Assembly (NCBI RefSeq): GCF_003143855.1
Contig: NZ_QFRK01000005.1
Coordinates: 48,897 to 112,896, forward strand
Direction of reading: 5' to 3'
Length of the DNA stretch: 64,000 bases
Source of the DNA: Streptomyces sp. NWU339
GTDB taxonomy: Bacteria; Actinomycetota; Actinomycetes; Streptomycetales; Streptomycetaceae
Position numbers and translations under genes: made by a program. Of this stretch, positions 57,181-64,000 are shown in pieces; positions within the stretch are counted from its first letter, which is position 1; each line of letters starts with the position of its first letter. The notes under the pieces were generated by a model. The model ran no database searches and was not told the DNA's origin. It worked only from the letters and a program-made list of their open reading frames with translations.

Positions 57181-59772
57181 GTGGACGAATACGCGGGACG
57201 AGTTCTCGCTGATCGCTACCGCCTGCCGCTGCCGCCCTCCGACGAGTACGAACTGACCGAGACCCGCGCCTTCGACACCTACAGCGGACAGGAAGTCCTG
57301 GTCAGGCAGGTGCCGTTGCCGGAAGTCGTCGAAGCCGAGGTGCTCGACGCGGAGGGGCTGCCCGACGGTTTCACGGCGCGTGACGGAAGCGTCCGGCGGA
57401 CCGCCGGACGTACCGGCGACCGCGTGGGCGCACGACGGCCCACCGACCCCGTGGCGCGGCGCGCGGTCGAGGCCGCGCAGGCCGCGGCGGCCATCCCCGA
57501 CCATCCGCGGCTGGACCAGGTCTTCGACGTGTTCGCGGAGGGCGGTTCCCTGTGGATCGTCAGCGAACTGGTGTCCGCCCGACCACTGGCGGCGCTGCTG
57601 GCCGAGCAGCCGTTGACTCCGTACCGGGCGGCCGAGGTCGCCTCGGACGTCCTGATGGCGGTGCGGGTCCTGCACGCCCATGGCTGGGTGCACCGGAACA
57701 TCACCCCGCGCACGGTGCTGGTCTGTGACGACGGCCGGGTGATGCTCACCGGCCTCGCCGTCGGCGCGGCGGAGGAGGCGCTGTGCGGGTACGACCCGGT
57801 GCCTGCTGAGGACCCCCTCGTCGCGCACACTCCCGCCTCGGGTGCTCCCGTTCCGGGTGCCGCGGTGCCGGGGGCGGGAGCGACCGGGGAGCTGGGACCG
57901 GTGGCACCCACGGGCATGGGCATGGGCATGGGCGCTTCGGCTCCGCAGCGCACTCCGTCGTGGCCTCCGGGCTTCACGGCCGACTCGGACCCGAACCCCG
58001 ACGCCGCGCGGCGGGCCGCCATCGAGGCGCGGGCCGGCCGGTTGCCCGGTGGCGGGACGGCGAACCCGGCCGACGGCGCCTCCGCCGCGGCGGCCCCACG
58101 GCCCGTCGAGAGCGCCGAAGACGTCAGGGCCGCGCGCGCGGGGGCGATCGCCGCGTACCGGGCGGGCACCCGCGCCGCCGCCCGGGTGCAGGAGGCACAG
58201 CAGACAGGCCGGGCCGCCCTGCCCGGCGCCGGGCAGAACGGCGGGACCGGTGTGCAGGCCGGGTCGGTTCCACCGGGGCAGATAGCCGACCCCTACGGCG
58301 TGGGAGCCGTCGGCAGGCCCGGCGCCGCCCCCCACGGCGGACCCGACGCCGCGTTGCCGCCCGGCGGCTCCACGTCGGCACCCGCGCTCAGCCCCGCGAC
58401 CGGCGCGGCGGACTCAGGAGGCTTCGCCCCGTCCGGCGGGGCCACCCCGCCCGCCCGCTGGGACGATCCGGCGGCCCACACGCCCGCGCGCCGGGTCCCC
58501 ACCACCGCACTGGCCGCCGAGCGGGCACGACAGGCGCGGATGGCCGTCGTCGGCCCCGTGACGGAGCGGTGGGCACCGGAGCAGGCCGGGCCCGTGCACG
58601 AGAACTGGCAGCTGGCCGCGCCCATCGGCCCCGCGACCGATCTGTGGGCGCTGGGCGCGCTCCTGTTCCGGGCCGTGCAGGGCCACGCGCCCTACCCGGA
58701 GGAGTCGACGGCCGAACTGGTGCAGATGGTGTGCGCCGAACCTCCCGCGTTCGCTGAGGAGTGCGGGCCGCTCAGGCCGGTCGTGGAGTCGCTGCTGCGT
58801 CAGGATCCCACCGAGCGGCTGGACTTCGAGGAGTTGCGCGGCTGGCTGCGTTCACTGGTGCGGTCGGCGCCCGAGCCGGAGGCCGGCGTACACGTCATAG
58901 CGGCACCACCGGTCGACACCAGCCGCCTGCCCGTCGTGCGGCGCCGGGGCGAGCTGGTGCGCAGACGCCGCGCCGCGCTGCCCGCGCACCACGGACGGCA
59001 CAAGCGGGCCAAACAGGAGTCGGGCTCCCCGCGACGGCTGGGCCGCACCCTGCTCCTGCTGGTGCTGTTCGCCATGGCCGCGGCGATCGCGTACGCCGTC
59101 CTGTTCATGCCGAAGGCCGGAGAGGAGACCGGAGGCGCGGGTACGGCCGACCGTACCGGCGCCGCCGGAGAGGTCGGTGAGGCATCTCCGTCGCGGGAGG
59201 CCGGCGGAGCGCCGGGCGCCGGCGACTCCTCGACGAAACCGGACGACCCGAAGAACCCGGAGGGCGGCGCCGAGGAGTCGGCCGCGTCCAACCAGACGCA
59301 GACCACCGGCCCCGGCGCCGCCGAGGGCTTCACCCTGCGCGAGGACCCGGAGGGCTTCCGGGTCGCCGTCGCCGAGGGCTGGCAGCGCACCGGGAAGAAC
59401 GGCAGCGGCCAGGTCGTCTACTCCAGCGGCGACTTCGAGCTGATCGTCGTACCGGGCCGGGACAGTGCCTCGCGGTACGGCGACGACCCGATGGCCTATC
59501 AGCGAGACGACGAGCGTGAGCTCCAGCCGTACCGCGATTCCAGCTGGGCCACGTCCACCGGGCTGAAGACCATCGAGGTGGGCGGACGAACCATGGCCGA
59601 GGGACAGTTCACGTGGACCGGCGGCGACGGGGGCGAGCTGTACGTCCGTAACCTCGCGACGCTGATCGACGGCCGATACCACGTCGTACAGGTGCGTGGC
59701 CCGGAGGGCGAACGGGACGAGGTGAGCCGGCTGTTCGAGCAGGCGTCGACGACGTACCGGTTCACCGGCTGA
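57181..59772 (+). CDS. membrane pseudokinase (array gene 2)
   Basis: 863 residues from GTG 57181 with GGGGGAGGC upstream. Kinase-like lobe outline is present (LWIVSELVSARPLAALL, VLHAHGWVHRNITPRTVLV, DLWALGALLFRAVQGHAPY, LRQDPTERLDFEELRGWL), but catalytic residues are gone: no Gly-rich loop, Arg42 for the ATP Lys (EVLVRQV), HRN for HRD (Asn173), and TGL for DFG (~190-192). A ~260-residue Ala/Gly/Pro-rich insert (~205-470) separates the lobes. TM at ~620-643, then an extracellular PsbP-like domain (FTLREDPEGFRVAVAEGWQR..., DGRYHVVQVRGPEGERDEV). Likely a scaffold or allosteric partner of the flanking kinases. Confidence 0.88.
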   Translation: MDEYAGRVLADRYRLPLPPSDEYELTETRAFDTYSGQEVLVRQVPLPEVVEAEVLDAEGLPDGFTARDGSVRRTAGRTGDRVGARRPTDPVARRAVEAAQAAAAIPDHPRLDQVFDVFAEGGSLWIVSELVSARPLAALLAEQPLTPYRAAEVASDVLMAVRVLHAHGWVHRNITPRTVLVCDDGRVMLTGLAVGAAEEALCGYDPVPAEDPLVAHTPASGAPVPGAAVPGAGATGELGPVAPTGMGMGMGASAPQRTPSWPPGFTADSDPNPDAARRAAIEARAGRLPGGGTANPADGASAAAAPRPVESAEDVRAARAGAIAAYRAGTRAAARVQEAQQTGRAALPGAGQNGGTGVQAGSVPPGQIADPYGVGAVGRPGAAPHGGPDAALPPGGSTSAPALSPATGAADSGGFAPSGGATPPARWDDPAAHTPARRVPTTALAAERARQARMAVVGPVTERWAPEQAGPVHENWQLAAPIGPATDLWALGALLFRAVQGHAPYPEESTAELVQMVCAEPPAFAEECGPLRPVVESLLRQDPTERLDFEELRGWLRSLVRSAPEPEAGVHVIAAPPVDTSRLPVVRRRGELVRRRRAALPAHHGRHKRAKQESGSPRRLGRTLLLLVLFAMAAAIAYAVLFMPKAGEETGGAGTADRTGAAGEVGEASPSREAGGAPGAGDSSTKPDDPKNPEGGAEESAASNQTQTTGPGAAEGFTLREDPEGFRVAVAEGWQRTGKNGSGQVVYSSGDFELIVVPGRDSASRYGDDPMAYQRDDERELQPYRDSSWATSTGLKTIEVGGRTMAEGQFTWTGGDGGELYVRNLATLIDGRYHVVQVRGPEGERDEVSRLFEQASTTYRFTG

Positions 59773-59955
59773 CCGGGGAAGCGGCGAGGAAGCGGCAAGG
59801 AGGCCCCCGAGGGCCGTACGCCTCCGCAGGCGCTTAGGTTGCCTCCCGTCCCGCACGGCGACAACCATCACAGTGCGGTCTCCATGGCCCCCCTTCGGTT
59901 CCCAGGGCCGACCCGGGTACCTACCCTGACGTTGTCAAGACCATTGCGGGGCAAG

Positions 59956-61605
59956 GTGAATGAGATACAGGATCGGCTCGTCGCGGGCCGCTACCGGCTG
60001 GGCGAAGCCATCGGCAGCGGTGGGATGGGCCGGGTGTGGCGCGCGCATGACGAGGTGCTGCACCGATCCGTCGCGGTCAAGGAGCTGACCGCCGCTCTCT
60101 ACGTCTCCGACAGCGAGCAGGCCACGCTGCTGGCGCGCACCCGCGCCGAGGCGCGCGCGGCGGCACGGATCAACCACTCCGCGGTCGTCACGGTGCACGA
60201 CGTACTGGAGCACGACGGCCGCCCGTGGATCGTCATGGAGCTGGTCGAGGGCCGCTCGCTCGCCGACGCCGTCAAGGAGCGGGAGCGTGTCGAGCCCCGC
60301 GAGGCGGCACGGGTCGGTCTGTGGGTGCTGCGCGCCCTGCGGGCCGCGCACGCCGCCGGTGTGGTGCACCGTGACGTCAAGCCCGGCAACGTGCTCCTCG
60401 GCGGCGACGGACGAGTGCTGCTCACCGACTTCGGCATCGCGCAGATAGAGGGTGACACGGCGATCACCCGGACCGGAGAGGTCGTCGGCTCGGTCGACTA
60501 TCTCGCACCCGAGCGCATCCGCGGCCAGGACCCCGGACCCTCCTCCGACCTCTGGGCGCTCGGCGCCACGCTGTACACGGCGGTGGAGGGCAGATCACCG
60601 TTCCGCCGGACGTCCCCGCTGACCACCATGCAGGCGGTCGTCGAGGAGGAGGCCGGTGAGCCGCGGTACGCCGGCCCGCTCGCACCCGTCATCAGCGCAC
60701 TCCTGCGCAAGGATCCGGCCATGCGGCCCGACGCGGCGGCGACCGAGCAGATGCTCGCCGAGGCCGCGGAGGGGCGTCGGCCGAACTCGGCGCAGACGTA
60801 CGTGCCGACGCAGGCCGTCGGCACACCCGCGCCCGCGCCTGCACCTGCACCCGCGCCCGTGCCGGCGCCGTACGGGCCCGAGGCGGGTGTGGGTGCCACG
60901 GCCGTTCAGCCGCCTTCCGCAGCCGTGGCTGCCGGAACCCGGCGACGCGGACGCCCGCGCCTGATCGCCCTGGTCGTGGTCCTGGCCGCACTCGTCGGCG
61001 GGAGCGCCGCGGTGCTGCTGCACGAGGGCGAGGGCAACGCACAGGGCGGTGGCGGTACTTCGGCGGCGCCTTTCGGCACGACCACGCCCGACGCGACCAG
61101 CGGTACGGGCGAAGACACCGAGCAGACGGACGGCCTGCCGGAGGGCTGGGTGCGCCGCACCGATCCCTTCGGCTTCAGCATCGTCCTGCCCGGCGAGGAC
61201 TGGGAGCGGGTCGTCTTCGACGAGGAGACCCGCCAGGTCGACTACACGCCCGATGGCGGCAAGCACTTCATCCGTATCGCCGCCGACGAATCCCCCGACT
61301 TCGACGATCCGTACGAGCACCTGAGAGATCTGGACCAGCAGATAGGACAGCGACTGGTCGACTACCGGCAGGTGGGTCTGGAGCGTCGCGTCTACCGCGA
61401 CCGCAAGAGCGCGCGACTCGAGTACTCCTGGACCGCGCTGCCCAAGGACACGGAGTTCCCGGGGGCGTACCGGGCCGTCGACCAGATGTACCTCTCGCGC
61501 GACGGGGTCGAGTACGCGCTCTACATGGCGGCCCCGGCCGAGGACTGGGCCACGACGAGCAAGCAGTTCGAAACGATCCTGCAGGGGTGGCGCGAACCTC
61601 AGTAG
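59956..61605 (+). CDS. membrane Ser/Thr protein kinase (array gene 3)
   Basis: 549 residues from GTG 59956, about 14 residues before GRYRLGEAIGSGGMGRVWRA; ATG 59884 upstream is less likely. Active-kinase residues present: SVAVKEL Lys, HRDVKPGNVLLGGDG, LTDFGIAQIEG, APERIRG, DLWALGATLYTAVEG. Juxtamembrane region has a Pro-Ala repeat (TPAPAPAPAPAPVPAPYGP) and QTYVPTQAVG. TM at ~332-355, then an extracellular domain (~400-549; DPFGFSIVLPGEDWERVV, ... YALYMAAPAEDWATTSK) related in pattern to those of genes 1 and 2. Confidence 0.95.
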   Translation: MNEIQDRLVAGRYRLGEAIGSGGMGRVWRAHDEVLHRSVAVKELTAALYVSDSEQATLLARTRAEARAAARINHSAVVTVHDVLEHDGRPWIVMELVEGRSLADAVKERERVEPREAARVGLWVLRALRAAHAAGVVHRDVKPGNVLLGGDGRVLLTDFGIAQIEGDTAITRTGEVVGSVDYLAPERIRGQDPGPSSDLWALGATLYTAVEGRSPFRRTSPLTTMQAVVEEEAGEPRYAGPLAPVISALLRKDPAMRPDAAATEQMLAEAAEGRRPNSAQTYVPTQAVGTPAPAPAPAPAPVPAPYGPEAGVGATAVQPPSAAVAAGTRRRGRPRLIALVVVLAALVGGSAAVLLHEGEGNAQGGGGTSAAPFGTTTPDATSGTGEDTEQTDGLPEGWVRRTDPFGFSIVLPGEDWERVVFDEETRQVDYTPDGGKHFIRIAADESPDFDDPYEHLRDLDQQIGQRLVDYRQVGLERRVYRDRKSARLEYSWTALPKDTEFPGAYRAVDQMYLSRDGVEYALYMAAPAEDWATTSKQFETILQGWREPQ

Positions 61606-61650
61606 CCGGGCGCGCTTGGCCGAATAGGCCTACCGGAGGGAACACATCCG

Positions 61651-63090
61651 GTGGGGCATGATGGGCCCATGGGGACCGAGGGGGAGCCCGGAAACGGGGC
61701 GGCACGGAACAACGCCCGTGTCATAGCGGGCCGTTACCGGCTGGAGGAGAGACTCGGCCGCGGTGGCATGAGCGTGGTGTGGCGGGCGACCGACCAGTTA
61801 CTCGGGCGTGACGTCGCCGTCAAGGAACTCCCCCTCGACGAGACGCTCTCCGCGGCGGAGGCCCGGCGGCAGCGGGACCGCACGCTCCGTGAGGCACGCG
61901 CGCTCGCCCAGTTGAGCCACCCGCACATCATCGTCGTCCACGATGTCGTCGAGGACGACGAACGTCCGTACATCGTCCTGGAGTTGATCGACGGCGGATC
62001 GCTGGCCGACCGTATCGCCACGCGGGGCCCGGTCGACGCCGCGGAGGCCGCGCGCATCGGCATCGACCTGCTCGGCGCGCTCCGTGGCGCCCACACGGCG
62101 GGTGTCCTGCACCGCGACCTCAAACCCGCGAACGTGCTGCTGGAGCGCGGCACCGACCGGGTCGTCCTCACCGACTTCGGGATCGCCCAGGTGGCGGGGG
62201 CCACCACGCTCACCGAGTCCGGTTCCTTCGTCGGCTCGCCCGAGTACACCGCCCCCGAGCGGATGTCCGGGGCCAGGACCGGCCCCGAGTCCGACCTGTG
62301 GTCGCTCGGCGCCCTGCTGTGCACGGTGCTCAGCGGTGAGTCGCCGTTCCGCCGGGACTCGATCGGCGGGGTCGTGCACGCGGTCGTGACCGAGGAGATA
62401 CGGCCACCCGCGCAGGCCGGGCCGATCCTGCCCGTCGTACGAGGCCTGCTGGAGCGCGACCCCGACCGACGGCTGGACGCGGACCGGGCCGAGGGGATGC
62501 TGCGGGCCTTCCGTGAGACGGGCCGCACACCGGAGTACCCGCCGCTCGGGTACGCCGTGGCGGCGGAGGCCGAAGGACGGGCGGCCGGCGGGGCAGGGGC
62601 GGCTGGAGGAAGCGGAGCCGGGGAAGGAGTTGCCGGAGGATGGGCCGGGCGCACCCGCCCGGCCGACGGCCCCGCCGGGGAACGCCCGGCCCGACAGCCC
62701 ACGCGGAGCATGCTCGTGGCCGCGCTGGCCGTCGCCGCGATGGCGGGCGCCGGGGTGTCCGCGGCGGCGCTGCTCCTGGACCATGACGGTGACGGGAGCG
62801 GAGGCGGAGGAGGCGGTACGCCGTCCAGCACGGGACCGCGGACACCCGCGAGCCAGTCCCCCGAACCCCGGCCGTCCGATACACCACGCCCGTCCCGCAC
62901 GGGCCACCCGTCGGCCACGGTGTCTCCCACAGCGGTGCCTCCCACGACCGTCCCCACGGCTCCCGGCGCGTCCGTCACATCCGGTGCGCCGTCCGATACG
63001 TCGCCCGATGCACCGTCCAATACGCCGTCCAATACGCCATCCAATACGCCATCCAATACGCCGTCCGACGCGACGTCACCGGCCGCATAG
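61651..63090 (+). CDS. membrane Ser/Thr protein kinase (array gene 4) with TTA codon
   Basis: 479 residues. GTG 61651 chosen because GGAGGG lies at 61635-61640; ATG 61669 is another option. Kinase ~25-300: LGRGGMSVVWRATDQLLGRD, VAVKELPLDE, HRDLKPANVLLERG, LTDFGIAQVAG, APERMSG. TM at ~352-376 and a short extracellular Pro/Ser/Thr tail ending in PSNT repeats, with no PsbP-like domain. Codon 50 is TTA (61798-61800), the leucine codon read by the bldA tRNA, so full translation should depend on bldA. Confidence 0.94.
   Translation: MGHDGPMGTEGEPGNGAARNNARVIAGRYRLEERLGRGGMSVVWRATDQLLGRDVAVKELPLDETLSAAEARRQRDRTLREARALAQLSHPHIIVVHDVVEDDERPYIVLELIDGGSLADRIATRGPVDAAEAARIGIDLLGALRGAHTAGVLHRDLKPANVLLERGTDRVVLTDFGIAQVAGATTLTESGSFVGSPEYTAPERMSGARTGPESDLWSLGALLCTVLSGESPFRRDSIGGVVHAVVTEEIRPPAQAGPILPVVRGLLERDPDRRLDADRAEGMLRAFRETGRTPEYPPLGYAVAAEAEGRAAGGAGAAGGSGAGEGVAGGWAGRTRPADGPAGERPARQPTRSMLVAALAVAAMAGAGVSAAALLLDHDGDGSGGGGGGTPSSTGPRTPASQSPEPRPSDTPRPSRTGHPSATVSPTAVPPTTVPTAPGASVTSGAPSDTSPDAPSNTPSNTPSNTPSNTPSDATSPAA
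62989..63072 (+). repeat. 12-bp tandem repeat coding for PSNT units
   Basis: Seven units of 12 bases (62989-63072); the four central ones are CCGTCCAATACG or CCATCCAATACG. They encode PSDT/SPDA/PSNT x4/PSDA in the extracellular tail of kinase 4. Variable-number repeat of the slippage type. Confidence 0.9.
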
Positions 63091-63189
63091 CAGCGCAAAC
63101 GGGAGATAAGCCGCAGGCGGAGTCACGGGTCTGTGACCGGACGGTGTTCGAAGTGGCTCCGTGAGGGGTTGGCGCGATATGGATGGAGC

Positions 63190-64000
63190 ATGAGCAGCCA
63201 CGGGGGAGCCCGCCACGGCGGAGTAGACGAGCCGACGAGTTTTGATCTGCAACCGCCGACCCCGAACCCGGGCCGGGTTCCGAACCCGACCGCGGCCATG
63301 CCGCATCCCGACAACCCGTACGCGTCCCCCACCCAGGTGGTGCCACCACAGGCGCACGCCCGGCAGGGATCGCCGCAGCCGCCCCACTCGCCGCAGCCCT
63401 CCTCACAGCCGTCGCAGGACCCCGGCGTCGGTCGGCTCATCGCCGGTCGTTACCGGCTGCTCTCCAAGCTCGGGCACGGCGGCATGGGCACGGTGTGGCG
63501 GGCCGCGGACGAGACGGTGGACCGCGAGGTCGCCGTCAAGGAGCCCCGCGTCCCGGACCATCTTCCCGAACGCGAATGTGCCAACGCCTTCGAGCGGATG
63601 CGCCGCGAGGCCCGTGCCGCGGCCCGGCTCGACCACCCGGCGGTGGTCAACGTCCATGACGTCGCGCTCGTGGACGGACAGCCGTGGATCGTGATGGAGC
63701 TGGTCCAGGGCCGCTCGTTGGGTGCCGTACTGCAGGAGGAGGGCACCCTCTCCGCGCGCGAGGCGGCCAGGGTCGGCCTGGAGGTGCTCGGTGCGCTGGA
63801 GGCCGCGCACGCGGCCGGCATCCTGCACCGGGACGTGAAGCCGGACAACGTGCTGCTCGGCCGGTACGACCGGGTCGTCCTCACCGACTTCGGCATCGCC
63901 CAGATCGAGGGCGAGACCAACCTGACCGACACCGGCGGCTTCGTCGGTTCGCCCGAGTACATCGCGCCGGAGCGGGTGTTGGGCCAGCGCCCCGGCCCCG
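63190..64000 (+). CDS. Ser/Thr protein kinase (array gene 5), 3' end outside window
   Basis: First 270 codons, from ATG 63190 (MSSHGGARHGGVDEPTSFD); the frame is open to the end of the window. A ~75-residue Pro/Gln/Ser-rich N-terminus precedes the kinase (IAGRYRLLSKLGHGGMGTVW; EVAVKEPRV; HRDVKPDNVLLGRYD; LTDFGIAQIEG; APERVLGQ). All catalytic motifs are present. It is the fifth kinase-family gene in the array; membrane and extracellular parts, if any, lie beyond 64000. Confidence 0.9.
   Translation, partial: MSSHGGARHGGVDEPTSFDLQPPTPNPGRVPNPTAAMPHPDNPYASPTQVVPPQAHARQGSPQPPHSPQPSSQPSQDPGVGRLIAGRYRLLSKLGHGGMGTVWRAADETVDREVAVKEPRVPDHLPERECANAFERMRREARAAARLDHPAVVNVHDVALVDGQPWIVMELVQGRSLGAVLQEEGTLSAREAARVGLEVLGALEAAHAAGILHRDVKPDNVLLGRYDRVVLTDFGIAQIEGETNLTDTGGFVGSPEYIAPERVLGQRPGP

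Noticed and set aside
55528..58335. 935-codon open frame on the minus strand across the kinase genes
   Set aside because: Antisense shadow of kinases 1 and 2; composition is Arg/Gly/Pro-rich and the plus strand has clear kinase motifs in this region.
62989..63072. Possible CRISPR-like array
   Set aside because: 12-base units with no spacers; in-frame coding repeat of a kinase tail.

Overview
The window is a stretch of Streptomyces chromosome (very high GC, strong third-position GC bias, GTG/TTG starts, WhiD, BldM, a His-tailed GroEL, CIRCE-controlled groES-groEL1, and a block of membrane Ser/Thr kinases). The gene order follows the conserved core I remember from S. coelicolor between rpoA (about SCO4729) and the kinase block (about SCO4775-4779). 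That recollection is from memory and was not searched.

Layout. 1-2277: end of the ribosomal/RNA polymerase operon (rpoA, rplQ) and truA. 2338-10319: an accessory block between truA and rplM, with an unknown lipoprotein, then a co-directional set of five genes: PgsA/CapA-like lipoprotein, a double-Cache/double-HAMP membrane protein with no output domain, PgsB/CapB-like ligase, PgsC/CapC-like membrane protein and an anchored NlpC/P60 hydrolase. It looks like a poly-gamma-glutamate (or related gamma-linked polymer) export and remodelling locus. 10594-14671: a membrane protein, rplM-rpsI and glmM. 14766-27987: coaA, a lipoprotein, glmS, acpS, a small membrane protein, nnr, alr, an alpha/beta hydrolase, tsaE, a degenerate L,D-transpeptidase-like protein, and tsaB-rimI-tsaD. 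Cell-wall precursor supply (glmM, glmS, alr) and the t6A tRNA modification genes are therefore grouped.

28161-33643: a LacI-type regulator, a Uma2-type nuclease-fold protein, a THUMP-like methyltransferase, a NodB deacetylase, then groES with two CIRCE operators. 33762-44263: groEL1, followed by a more variable stretch (saccharopine-dehydrogenase-like enzyme, GlxA-type AraC regulator, small stress membrane protein, decayed gene fragments, ankyrin protein, SDR, multicopper oxidase, MOSC protein, LysR regulator). 44408-49814: developmental and nucleotide genes: whiD, bldM behind a textbook sigma-BldN promoter, an ECF sigma factor, and two IMP-dehydrogenase genes. 50410-54726: a nucleotide-sugar-dehydrogenase-like pseudoenzyme, glpD and a serine beta-lactamase-like hydrolase. 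54898-64000: five consecutive Ser/Thr kinase-family genes. The second is a pseudokinase, the fourth carries a rare TTA codon, and the fifth is cut by the window end.

Most notable: the Pgs-like cluster with its output-less tandem sensor; the kinase array with an embedded pseudokinase and related extracellular domains; and two enzyme-like proteins that have lost their catalytic residues (L,D-transpeptidase-like and UDP-sugar-dehydrogenase-like). All calls come from reading the sequence; no database search was run.
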